Origin: Pigoraptor vietnamica
Lineage: Eukaryota > Opisthokonta > Filasterea
NCBI GenBank assembly: GCA_943704525.1
Contig: CALSCQ010001971.1
Span: 1 to 42,995 of the forward strand
Reading direction: 5' to 3'
Length of the DNA stretch: 42,995 bases
In this document: positions 11,306 to 21,515 of the stretch, piece after piece
Numbering within the stretch: position 1 is the first letter of the stretch
Layout: every line of letters starts with the position of its first letter
Translations under genes and position numbers: made by a program
Notes under the pieces: generated by a model
The model's input: only the letters and a program-made list of their open reading frames with translations
What the model was told of the DNA's origin: nothing
Database searches by the model: none

Positions 11306-11780
11306 CGGCAGTAAAGTGATGTTGAACTGTTTGCGCGGCGATTGCTCGCCGGGGCGGGCTTCTAATTTAGTGACACGGAAGCGCTCTTCGATTCTAACTT
11401 GTACTAACAGATTGGGTGTGGGGGGTGAAATGTTTGACAGTATGTATCGGGGTTGACAGTATGTATGTGTTTGATTTACGTATGGAATAACTTATAAAGA
11501 GTCGCGAAGGGGGGGATATTTCCACGTTAGCCCCCGTGGATATTTCCATAATTCGCGCGTATGTAGAGGAGATTCTCAAGAGATTGGTCATGTAGAGATT
11601 GTCCAAGTGGAAGTAGGTTAGGGTTAGGGGGTAAGGCTGGGTTGGGGTTTAGGAATCCATGACATTGTCTTCACGCGCAAAAGGGCACAATTGAGTAGTG
11701 AGTGCCAAACGAGTGTATTCGCCGCGTCGCACGGAACATTCAAGCAATCAGACAGAAAAAAAGAAGGCCGAGGGACGGGC
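11306..11780. other. Convergent AT-richer gap with short repeats
   Basis: No gene is visible in the 475 bp between two converging stop codons. The stretch is visibly less GC-rich than its flanks. It holds a 14-base direct repeat (11434-11447 and 11453-11466), an 11-base direct repeat GGATATTTCCA (11514-11524 and 11538-11548), an inverted repeat TCCACG/CGTGGA (11521-11526 and 11535-11540) and two and a half TTAGGG-type units (11616-11630). Confidence 0.7.
11616..11630 (+). repeat. Short interstitial telomere-type repeat
   Basis: The sequence GGTTAGGGTTAGGGG contains two complete TTAGGG units. It is too short to be a telomere. Confidence 0.7.
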
Positions 11781-14671
11781 TTATGAAGCCCCGTTCCGCG
11801 CAAACGCAATGGTCTCGGCATCGATCGAAGGGCGTCGCGCTCGGAGGCTCCCATCGCACAGGTGCGTTCGCACGGACTGCATGTCGAACACGCCGCCGCA
11901 CGCAGGACACACGACGCTGTAGTGCGGGCACACGGCCAGGTGCGCGGCGACGTCACCCACGAACGCACAACCCCTGTTGCGAAGAGGGCAGCGCGAACTC
12001 CGGCGAACACCGCTGGTGGAAGCGTCCTCGACCGTCGCCACCGCCGCGTCGCCGCCACTGCGTGAGTCATCGCACAAAAGCGCCTGGCGCACGCACACAG
12101 CGTCTGCCTCGGCGAAGTCGACGTCGACAATCGCAGAAGCGCCTTCCTCAAGTCGCTGCGAAACGACCTTGGCGCGCGCGCCGCAGTCCTGCAAGTGCGT
12201 TCCCAGGCGCTCCCGGGGGCCCTTGTGCGTGCAGCCGTACTGCGCGTTGGGGCAGAGTACGACGCGGCTTCGGCAAACTTCCGAGTGGTCCTATGAAGAG
12301 AGAGGTAGCTTGATATTGATATGCATTGGCCGGCATGTGGAATCGCGTGCTCAAAGTATGTGCAAGGGCTTCTTCACGACATAAAGATGTTCACAAATGA
12401 ACGGCGCTTACTTACATCGACAAGGCACCACGTGACGGCCGCGCCGCACCCGTCCTCGCACTCGCTGCGATTGCAGTTGCACGGCTCGTCCAGCCTGTGC
12501 GAGACAGTGCGCTGCGAAGTCGGGCCCTGTGCTAAAGTCGACACATTACGGGACACTTCCCCTTCGAGGCCGAGCATCCACGCTGGCATGCCGTGGGACG
12601 GCGAGGGAAAGTACGTAACGGAGACGCCGCGCTTCACGATTCGCAGCATGGCCTGCGAGTGCTGCGCGAGCTGGTGCAGGCCCATGATGCGGAGCGTCTG
12701 CGGGAGAGAGGCACAATGGAGTAGTTATGAGCACGAGGGATCACGAGTTTCACTTGATCTCCACCACACACAAATTCCTGAAAAAAAAAAACGTCGGTTC
12801 AGCTTAATCATAGCTGAAGAGAGATAGAAGAAAGTGTCACGGGGACACTACCAACTCCCGGCTCTACATACACGCGACGACTGCAAACGAGCACACATAC
12901 ACGCCAACACGTTCTACGTCCAAAGTGATGACGACAGCAGTGCGCCCCCGTTCGCCCACCTTGAGCTTCTTCATCCCGAGGAGAGAGTCGAGCGCGGGCG
13001 CCGTAATGTCCGAACAACCGGACACGTCCAAGTGCTTAATGTCTGACGCAGACGCAATGGCGCGGACGACGTCGTTGGTGACGCCGGCCATGTGGGGCAC
13101 CTCAAGGCTCTCGAGGCGAGGGCACCTGGCGGCAATGCAACGAGGCGATAATTGAGTCACTGTGTAGACGATACGGAGGGAGATGCGATTAAAGGGAAAG
13201 TCATATCGTAGACGTGTGTCCATCGACGTTCGAAGGGAGAGAGAGGGACAGTCGCACGCAAAGCGGTGCCAGAGATGCAGAACAGCAGTTGAGATTGGGG
13301 TGACTCGTGCAGTGTCACTCACAGTGCGAGAAGATGAACGAGGTCGCGTCCTGCGCAGGCCACGAGGGGACGATCGATAAGGGAACATAGGGAAGCCCAC
13401 ACGAAGACGAGCACACAGGAAGACGCACACACACGGCATCGACGGGCGGAACATCACAGACACGCAACCCCTCCCCCCCTCTCTGAAAACATGCGAATAC
13501 GTCCGCATACCCACCCTTGACCTTCGGGCAATGGTAGAGCTTGAGTGCCCTCAGCGACGTCCTGCTGCGCGCAAGCAAGTTTTCGAGCGCGAGTGCGTTG
13601 ACGCGTCCCGAGAAGAACACCTTGAGCGATTCTATCTCGCCAACGTACGGCAGCCACGTGAGCATCTCCCTCTCGCCAAAGGGGTCCGGCAACACGTAGT
13701 CGAGCACGATGTGCCTCGCATGGGGCGACCGCGAAAACACGCACGCCATGAACGTGGGCGCGCCGACGGCGTTGCGGCTGAACGCGTCCGTGCCCCACAC
13801 GTAGGCGCGGTGCATCTCAATCGTGTGCAGCGCGGGAAAGGTGTCGGCCATGTCGAGCGGCGAGTAGAGGGACACGTGACGCAGAACAAGGCGCTTCATG
13901 GTGCGCGAGATCGGCGCGGACCGAAGCACTTGCGTGGCGACGCTTCCCGTCACATCGACCGACTCGAGCGAGTGAAAGTTCGCAAAGTCCCACTCGACGA
14001 CGGCGCTGTGGTCGTACCGCCCCTTGCCAATAACGAGCGTCTTGAGCGTCGGAGCAAACGCCGTCGTGTGCCCGCCGAAAGTGCCTCCGCCAATCTCGAG
14101 ATGCTCGATGCGCGGGTTGGCGGCGACGTGGTCGTAGGCAAGCGGGCTGAGGCCGGGCTCGGCGACGGACAGGCTCGAGAGGCGCTCGCATTCCCGCATT
14201 ACGGCGCCAATGCCAGCCTCGGTCACATTGCGGCAGTCTGTGTGGGCACGCGGGGGTGTGTGAGTGTGGAGGCATGCGTGCAATGCATGGTGTGTGTGTG
14301 CGCGCATGTGTGGTGGGTGGGCGTGGTTGTGGGCGTACGCGTCCTGTGTCTAACGTGTGCGTGCGTGCATGCGTGCGAACAGGCCGATAGAATGCCAACG
14401 AAAGTTGCCACGCACCCTGAATCGAAATCGCCTTGGGATTGAGATTGCGCGCAATGAAAAAGAGAAAGTCATCGGTGGCCGATTCGCCCGCGAGCTCGAG
14501 CTGCTTGCGTCGACCCAATATGTCGAGTGCGCACCGTTCCCACCTCGTGCACACGTGCCGCGCAACAGCGAGGTCGATCGGCTCCAGCGACGAGAAGATA
14601 CGAATCGTCAGTTCGTCCGGAAGCGCGTCCCACCGCGCTTGCAGAGCCACTTCGTCGTCTTCGTAAGCCAT
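11781..14671 (-). CDS. F-box / leucine-rich-repeat / TRAF-type zinc-finger protein
   Basis: Five exons on the complement (14671-14416, 14237-13515, 13159-12960, 12697-12416, 12290-11781) give 656 residues in consistent phase. Residues about 14-50 form an F-box (WDALPDELTIRIFSSLEPID, then VCTRWERCALD), which should bind SKP1. Residues 86-430 are irregular leucine-rich repeats of the AMN1/FBXL type, for example LRALKLYHCP, CPRLESLEV and IKHLDVSGCSDIT. From about 464, Cys/His clusters follow the TRAF-type zinc-finger pattern: CNCNRSECEDGCG, then VCRSRVVLCPNAQYGC with a spaced H and C, and a third near 578-630 (CPLRNRGCAF to VCPACGGVF). By family knowledge this is a substrate-recognition subunit of an SCF ubiquitin ligase; the zinc fingers may be extra substrate or dimer contacts. 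The exon 2/3 junction was fixed by phase plus repeat length. Confidence 0.88.
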
Positions 14672-14739
14672 TTAAGCGAATGGTCGGACTAGTAAATAGT
14701 CATAAAGATCTATGTGGGCTTGCAATGTTGTCTTTGTGC

Positions 14740-15050
14740 GTGCGTGTGTGTGGGCCCGTGTATGTGTCTCTTAGGGTGTTGTGTGTGTGCGTGTGTGTGT
14801 GTGTGTGTCTTGACTGTTGTGTGTGTGTATCTCTTAGAGTGTTGTGTGTGTGTGTGTGTGTGTGTGTGTCTTGACTGTTGTGTGTGTGCCCGTGTATCTC
14901 TTAGAGTGTTGTGTGTGTGCGTGTGTGTGTGTGTGTGTGTCTTGAGTGTTGTGTGTGTGCCCGTGTGTGTGTGTCTTAGAGTGTTGTGTGTGTGCGTGTG
15001 TGTGTGTGTCTCTTAGAGGGCCCGTGTGTGTGTCTAGAGTGTTGTGTGTG
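14740..15050. repeat. GT minisatellite with CTTAG punctuation
   Basis: Runs of (GT)n are punctuated by CTTAGAGTGTTGTG-type elements at 14770, 14833, 14900, 14975 and 15012, alternating with CTTGACTGTTGTG or CTTGAGTGTTGTG. Spacings of 63, 67, 75 and 37 bp indicate tandem duplication with slippage in the (GT)n parts. Confidence 0.9.
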
Positions 15051-15250
15051 TGTGACTGGGACCGTTTGCGTCATCAATCGCATTTTGGGGCAGCACAGGT
15101 GGACTGTGAGGTGAGGGTTGCCCCTGGCAATCTTGCTGACGCGCTTTGGCCGTTCGTGGAAACGGCACACACGCGCACACACACAGAGTCATGCGCACAC
15201 TGCCCCGTAACGTCGCATTCGCCGGTCAGAGCCTGTGACACATCATGTGC

Positions 15251-15251
<1 letters not shown>

Positions 15252-15347
<96 letters not shown>

Positions 15348-15352
15348 TGTGT

Positions 15353-15399
<47 letters not shown>
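15252..15399. repeat. Long (GT)n microsatellite
   Basis: About 148 bp of nearly perfect GT repeat with two interruptions, a GG near 15340 and an A near 15358. It is the longest simple repeat in the window. Confidence 0.97.
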
Positions 15400-15401
<2 letters not shown>

Positions 15402-15577
15402 CGAGACGGCAATCGCCGGCGGCCACGCTCGGCGCTGATCATGAGTGCCCCGTGGTGACCAACGGGCCTGGCTTCCTCCAGTTGTGCGTGTGTTATTATC
15501 TCCACGCGCGACCCTTGCTAGGAATGGCTAGTGCGAATGTGTGTGCGTGTGCGATGTGCTGCAAATTTTGGCGCCAG

Positions 15578-15689
15578 TGTGCGTGCCGCGCGGAGATCTT
15601 GCACAGTCGGTTGCACTGGCTGAAGCGGCCAACAACGCGAGAGCCGACAACGACGCGTTGGAGAGTGGTCTTTGTCCTGTTACAGATTT

Positions 15690-15724
<35 letters not shown>

Positions 15725-16262
15725 CATTGAACAGCAGCTGAAAAGGGCAAAATCCCCCCTCCCTCGTTCTCTCTCGCAGGCGAGCGCCGAAACAATGGCT
15801 CTCAAGGGGGGTCGTATTGCATCCGCGTGGATGGGGATGTGCGCTCCCTGAGCGACGACGTGTTTGACCGTTACGAGTTTAAGCGCACAGTCCACAACTT
15901 GCGCCGTGTGTTCTCTCTCAGTGAGAAGATTGCCACGTTACGCGACGTGAAGGCGGAGACGAAAGACGGCAGTTTGTCGCCCGCCAACCCCGGGGGCGCG
16001 CTTGATGTTTCGCTCATATATCACCTGAGCACGACCGTGGAGCAAGGTGGATGCGACGCACACGACACGGACAGTCCCTTTGCTGACTTTATTGATGCCA
16101 TCGCAGACGAGAACGTCCCCCCGAATTCGAACGCGAACGACGCCGACGGCATACTTGCAGAGAGCAAGCGCCTTGGCAAGGCCGTGAGCGAGGCGAGGGA
16201 AGATGGAGGCCTGTGAGTGTTACATGGCCAGACAGCGACACAGCCGGTGTCTGATGCCAGCG

Positions 16263-16293
<31 letters not shown>

Positions 16294-16367
16294 CCCAGTT
16301 CGTGGCAGTCATAGAGGTTAAACCGCCATCGATTCTACAGAGAGAGAGAGAGAGAGTGTGTGTGTGT

Positions 16368-16399
<32 letters not shown>

Positions 16400-17363
16400 C
16401 TATATTCCAATTGATCCGACATATCTCTCCCCTTTCCCCAGGTACGAGCGATGCACAGAGTTTCTGGCGGACCACTGCATTGTGAGGGCATCCGCCTTCA
16501 AGAGCGCCCATTCCAACAAGTCTTTCAAGGACGTCGTGGACAAGGGTCGCGCGTCGTGCGCTCTCCCGCCAGAGCAGCGACTCTGCCTGCGCGAAGCAGT
16601 CGCAAGGGTCAAGAGTGCGAGCGGCGAAAAGCGGCGCGCCCGTCTCGATCGCCTCCTCCTACGCCGTGCATCGCAATCGGATGTCCCGACACTCGACGAG
16701 AAGTGGCTGCGTGCGACCGAGCAGGTGGTCGGTGCGCTTGCGGACTTTGCGCCATGGTGCGAAGTGGCCGCTGAGGAATTTCGCCTCCACGTGTTCTGGA
16801 TGGCAGCAATCCGGTCCTTCCTCATCGCCACAGGCGTCGACTGCGCTGTGGAGCCGCAGTGGAACCTGAAATTGTCCTTCCTCGATTCGCTGGAGGAGCA
16901 TTACACGGACTTCGCAGCGATGGACTACGGTGGGCGCTTCGCCCCCTGCGAGGTCACCCCGAACGCTCGTGGAGTGGGAGAGGATCATAAGGACGGCGAG
17001 AAGCTGGCGTGCTTGGGACGTCTGTGCCTTGTCTGCCGCCTCGCAAAGGCGCTGTCGACAGAGGAGCTTTCGTCCATTCGCCTGTTCGGCGTTCTCGTTG
17101 CGGGCCTCAGCACGGAGTTGGTTGTGCTTCTGCCGCACATTGCGGGCCACGACCGGGCGAACGGGACGATTGCGCGGCTGACGACCCTCTTTTACGAGAA
17201 CGTGGGCCGGATTGAGCTGCATGACCATTCCGGTTGGAGGACGTCGGAACTCGATGTCCTTGCGCAGTGGTGTGCGGCAATTGGGGCCGAGGGACGGCGG
17301 CTTGAGGAACACTACAAGAGGGCCGAAGAGGGCACGTTGCTGCTCGACGCACCCGACTCATGA
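15578..17363 (+). CDS. Unrecognised soluble protein, 5' end unresolved
   Basis: Two exons are firm: 15780-16212 and 16442-17363, joined in phase 2. A third upstream segment (about 15578 to 15668 or 15672) reads in compatible phase (LAQSVALAEAANNARADND) but has no ATG, so the first exon is missing. About 480 residues are visible. There is no signal peptide or membrane segment. The protein looks alpha-helical, with charged patches (SEKIATLRDVKAETKD) and a C-terminal half rich in Leu, Ala and Glu (ERCTEFLADHCIV, LVCRLAKALSTEELSSIRLF, EGRRLEEHYKRAEEG). I do not recognise the family. A trafficking-tether-like helical protein is one guess, without support. The introns hold a 30-A run and a 31-G run. 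The 3' end converges on LRMDA. Confidence 0.7.
15691..15720 (+). repeat. A30 homopolymer
   Basis: Thirty consecutive A residues lie in the presumed intron before the exon at 15780. There is no flanking target-site duplication or SINE-like body. Confidence 0.95.
16262..16398 (+). repeat. (AC)n, (AG)n, (GT)n and G31 tract in an intron
   Basis: Within the 229-bp intron 16213-16441 lie, in order, an (AC)n run (16262-16287), an (AG)n run (about 16339-16356), a short (GT)n run and 31 consecutive G residues (16368-16398). The G run could fold as a G-quadruplex in the pre-mRNA. Confidence 0.95.
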
Positions 17364-17585
17364 CGCGTAAGCTGACGCGCTGTCGGTCCGTTCGTGGAAA
17401 CGGCACACACACACACACGCGCGCACACACTCGTCATTCATGCGAGCTGCAAGTGTCGGGGCACCCCCCTACTGTACCATTTCGTTCTATCACGCACGTT
17501 GCGGGGCGACTCACTGAGGCACACGACGTTCCTGTCTTCTCTTTGGTCGCTTTGCGCTTTGCACTAAATTTATTTCAATGCATCG

Positions 17586-19241
17586 CTACAAGTCGTGGTT
17601 TCGGATAAACCGGTTGCCCTCCGAATTCTTCCCGTAGTAAATGTACTTCGACACGCCAAACGACGTCGAGTGCGTCCCAAACGACTCGTCCGTCTCCGGC
17701 AACGGCGTGTACGAAACAGGCTCCTCACCAAACGATGCAATCGACAACTGCAGCGTGAAATTGCATGACAAAAAACAGATAAGTTTTCGCCAAAGGGAGC
17801 AGTCCAGACGACAGCGACACGATACAACAGCCATCTCGATGAGCGCACGCAGGCAATCGGAGTTCAAGAGGGGTGGGGAGAGTGGGGCGTTACTTTGCGT
17901 GCGCCATGCCATACAAAGAATGAAGCGAGCCCCACCTGGTCCACTTCCTTGGGCCTTACGACGCGCATAAACTGGCCAACCCTCGCCGCCTCCTTGCGCT
18001 CCTCGGCCGACACCGCGCGTGAGTCGAGAAACTTGAGCGCGGGTAGGCGATAGAGCACGTAATATCTGCAATAGCGCGACACAGGCCGAAATGGATGGAG
18101 AGAGTGAATAAATCCACGTCCTACATCATGTGGGACATCATAGCTTCGGAGAGGGTTCAGACAAGGTGCGGTGGGTGTATGTGAGTGTGTGTGTATGTGC
18201 GCGTTGCAGCAAGCTGATACCCACCTGTAGCGCTTGTAGTCGTCCTCGTCCTTCTCGACGAGCTCGTTGGGACAAGCGGCGTTGCCGTGAAGGCTCAAGT
18301 ATGTGAGGCGCGGGAACTTCTTCGATACGGAGTCAAGCACGAACTCAAGGTCTCGCAGCTGCGCCAAAGCAACGGCCGACAACACCATTCAGCGACACCA
18401 TAACGTGCGCGCATCCCCACCAGAAAGCGACATCCAGTCTCACGCACAAGGTACAAAAGACGGCGAGGCAAATATAGCTACACGCAAGCATGCAGTAGCA
18501 CACGAGCGATATGAAGACGCGCCGCAACGCACACAATGGACGGCGCACCTCATTCTTGTTGAGCGAGAGCGTCTGCAGCGCGGGGAGTCCCGGGAAGTCG
18601 ACCTTGTCCCCGATGCAGTTGTTATCGAGAATGAGCTCCTTCAGCATGGGAAATTTGACGAGGTTGCGCACGTCCCTGCAACGCCATAGAAAAGGAGTGT
18701 GAGACAAAGAGCGAGAGCCGACTTTTAACCGTCAAGTTCTATTATTAAAATTTTTTCGAAGCATACAAAGTCTACAATATATCCGGCAATGACCGGCTAC
18801 ATTGGTTGAATGTGAGGGATACTGCAGCAGCAAGAGCAGTCGCACCTTATCGAATTGTAGCTGAGGTCGAGCCGCTCAATCGTCTTCCCGTAACGCGTGC
18901 CGAGCACCTCGGGAATTTCTTCGAGATCTTGCCCCGCGCACGACAGCTGAGAGGGGCTGAAGGGGTTAGGCAGGCAGCCCACGCACGGCAATTCAATAAT
19001 GGACGAACCCTCTTCAGCGACGCGATAAAACCAGCGGCCAATCAATGCTTTAGGAGTATGGAACAAACAGAGCACCACAATTACACACTGGGCAATGTGC
19101 CTTATAGGAGCATAGAGTGGTGGCGCACAAATACATGCGCTCTTATGCCTTCACTTTTGCTACAGCAAAGGGATGAGACAAGCGCACCTGCACACCGTCG
19201 AGCACTGCCGCCGACAGAATATCCGCCGGGCTGGGCGACAT
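17586..19241 (-). CDS. LRMDA: LRMDA orthologue, leucine-rich-repeat protein
   Basis: Six exons on the complement (19241-19188, 18946-18846, 18675-18549, 18358-18225, 18065-17936, 17747-17586) give 235 residues, all in phase. The match to human leucine-rich melanocyte differentiation-associated protein runs end to end: LKELILDNNCIGD, LQTLSLNKNE, RLTYLSLHGNAACPNELVEK, DYKRYRYYVLYRLPALKFLD, FMRVVRPKE and the nearly identical tail YIYYGKNSEGNRFIR. In humans, loss of LRMDA causes oculocutaneous albinism type 7. As I recall it, recent work describes the protein as a link between RAB32/38 and the Commander trafficking complex. A protist has no melanosome, so a more general endosomal role is inferred. 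It is divergent from COMMD3. Confidence 0.95.
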
Positions 19242-19924
19242 TCTCTTTGTGTGGGCGACTGCCGAAGCAGCGCAGCGAGGGAGGAAAGAAAGATGTTTGG
19301 GGAATGAAGGAGCACTATAAGAGAGTGCGACAGGGAAATGGAAGGTGTTGTGAGGATGAAAAAGCAGGGCAAGTGGACTCCGATAACTACAGCGCAAGTC
19401 GTTCGCCACAGTCTGCGCTATTGTGAAATTCGCATAAAGTGCTGACGTTGTGCTTTGAGTGCGCTTGGGTGCGCCTCGCAGTTTCAGCGCGTGTGCGTGC
19501 AGTGGCGTGCAGGTGTGTGCGTGCGTGTGTGCGTGCGCGTGTGTGTGCGTGTGTGGCTGTTCGAGTGTCGTGCCGTAGAATGGGCGCGTGACACACGAAG
19601 ATGGTTTCTGATTGGTGGAAAGTTCGAATTTAAGTGAGCGAGATCTCGGCAAATTTGGGTCACTCGGACGTTAGTCCCCTTTACACACAACACAATCGCC
19701 GCACAGTTTTTTGCAACACACGCGCAGTTCTCCCCGCACAGAGGCCGCTAGTCAAGTTTCTCTGCGTGTGTGACGGCAAAGAGCAGCAGGGACTGTATTC
19801 GTGTGGGAGCTTGAAGGGTTGTCTGGCCCGGAAATACGTCGTAGCGACACACCGGCACGCCCACACATACGCTGAGCTGTTGGCTTGTGGGCGACGTCGT
19901 CCTCGTGATCGGTCGCGTTGTGAA
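19242..19924. other. Divergent promoter region LRMDA / COMMD3
   Basis: The 683 bp between the two start codons hold no other recognisable gene. Visible elements are a purine-rich stretch (about 19270-19350), a GTGCGT-rich tract (19490-19560) and an inverted CCAAT box (ATTGG, 19611-19615). No TATA box is evident. Confidence 0.6.
19611..19615 (-). promoter_or_regulatory. Inverted CCAAT box
   Basis: ATTGG on the plus strand (CCAAT on the minus strand), within TGATTGGTGG, lies 310 bp before COMMD3 and 370 bp before LRMDA. NF-Y sites are common in bidirectional promoters of other eukaryotes; use here is inferred. Confidence 0.3.
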
Positions 19925-21040
19925 ATGGAGGTTCCGGCTGATGTATTGCAAGGCCTCGGTTTGTGTGCCGAGGCGAAGCACTTTAACGACGCTGCGTTTG
20001 GAGCGCTGGTCGATCTCGCGTTCGGGATTGTGTTGCGACGGGCACAAGAGAGCGCCATTGACGGTGAGTGCGACTGACATGGGCCGGCTTGGAGGCGCGA
20101 GAGGGAGAGTACGAATGGGTTGAAGATTCAGCTGTTGTACAGCCGACTGTTGTCGGTGTGCTGTGTGTGAGAACGACCTCACGACGACAAGGGGCTTAAT
20201 GCTCACACCGCACTGCAAGCGTTTTACTAATACTTGGTCATCGGCCCACCAGAGTCGAAGCACTTTGCCAACACCGACAAAAGCATCCTCAAGAAGGCCT
20301 ATTCGTCGCTTGTGGGCGCCATTCTCGAGGCGGCAAGGAAAAACGCCGGCGATGCCGAGTTTGCGTGAGTTTCCGTGTGCGCAATTCGTCCGCCATGCCG
20401 TGCACTTGCGTTGGGACAGTATGCATCTATGCAGCGTTGGACTGATTTGCATGGACACAGATCATTTCTTGACGACGCCAAGATTGTCGGGGCGCGGCAG
20501 CAACATTTTGTGGGGCGGTACACGTCCGCGCGGTCCGATCTGCGCGCGCTGCTGGCGACGTCGTCGTTTACGTTCCCGCACGTGGTCGATGTCGACTGGC
20601 GTCTCGACTATTATGTGAAGGTGCGCACCACTCCCAGTTCGTGCATGCCGGGGGGCGTCTGATAGAATGATAGAACCTTACATTGCGTAACAGCGCCGCA
20701 GCGGATTCATGCATGCTGGGGGTTGGACACGCAACATCAACAACGGCCCTTTCCGCGCACACACATGCATTGTATGCATATGGTCGTCACACACCGGCCC
20801 TCACCCAACGTGTCACTCTCGCACTGGCAGAACAACCAAGTGGAGAAGGTGGACCAGCCCATCTTTCTCGTGTCGCTCAAGACGGAGGGCAACAACGGCG
20901 CCGCGGGCAAGCCCGTGGAGTTTTCTTGCTCCGTGGACCAATTGCAGGACATTGTGAACAGGCTGAAGGAAGCGTGCAAGGTCGTGGAGCGCGCTGAGGG
21001 CGAGAAGCCGCAGGAGGAGAAGAAAGGCGCGCGGAAGTAA
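19925..21040 (+). CDS. COMMD3: COMM domain-containing protein 3
   Basis: Four exons (19925-20063, 20253-20364, 20461-20620, 20831-21040) give 206 residues with matching phases; human COMMD3 has 195. The N-terminal helical domain begins MEVPADVLQGLGLC and contains FNDAAFGALVDLAF. The COMM domain (about 124-195) shows FPHVVDVDWRLDYYVK, the Trp-containing strand of the family, then PIFLVSLKTE, VEFSCSVDQLQDIVNRLKEA and a helical end. A lysine- and glutamate-rich tail closes the protein. SFLDDAKI and the VDWRLDY block favour COMMD3 over the other nine paralogues. COMMD proteins form the heterodecameric ring of the CCC/Commander complex, which works with Retriever to recycle endosomal cargo. The gene shares its upstream region with LRMDA. 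Confidence 0.94.
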
Positions 21041-21515
21041 GACTGGTCTGATGCTCGTGAAAATACAATTCGTTTGCTGTGAATTCAGTCTATGCTATTC
21101 TGGCGTTGGCTTTAATTGCGCCATTGTTTGGAGTACCCCAGCTAGACAGGTGACAGGTACGTGTGTGACAGTCAGTGCTCTGCTGACGCCAGAGACGGGA
21201 TGAAGGAGGGTCAGTTCCAGCCAGAAGTCCGAAACATTGCTAACCGAGATCTCGCTACGATTTGAAACAAGTGGCAGATCACGTGCCGATCGCCGACTGG
21301 AATGTCCGCACTGTACTCTTCCTGCTGCAGATCTGCGCGTCTTGCGCCGTTTCGAGTCCAAAGCAACTACGAAGCAAACGCGTGTGCTCGGAACTTGTGT
21401 GTGCTAGTGCGCGTAATGTCAGCGCAGTGCGCGTGATGTAAGTCTGGTTTCGTTTATACTGAAATTGGACTGCAATCGCGCGTTGCCGGGCGCCGGTTGC
21501 CTGGGGGCTGTGAGA
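21041..21515. other. Intergenic region COMMD3 to PPP1R42
   Basis: These 475 bp separate two genes on the same strand. I see no open frame with good codon use, no TATA box and no long repeat. Confidence 0.55.

Larger units (their letters stand above)
14672..15577. other. Satellite-rich divergent intergenic region
   Basis: About 0.9 kb lies between the F-box gene and the first supportable exon of the next gene. Most of it is a GT minisatellite (14740-15050) and a long (GT)n array (15252-15399). Non-repetitive islands at 15060-15250 and 15400-15577 probably contain the missing first exon of the unrecognised gene downstream. Confidence 0.7.

Noticed and set aside
11616-11630. Telomere or chromosome end
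   Set aside because: Only about two TTAGGG units, with genes continuing on both sides.
14740-15050. CRISPR-like alternation of repeats and spacers
   Set aside because: The spacers are themselves GT repeat, unit lengths vary and the genome is eukaryotic; it is a minisatellite.
14946-15458. Open frames made of alternating Cys-Val or His-Thr
   Set aside because: They are translations of (GT)n and (AC)n repeats, open only because the repeat lacks stop codons.
15691-15720. A30 run as the tail of a retroposed element
   Set aside because: No target-site duplication, no SINE or LINE body upstream, and the run lies inside an intron whose flanks join in frame.
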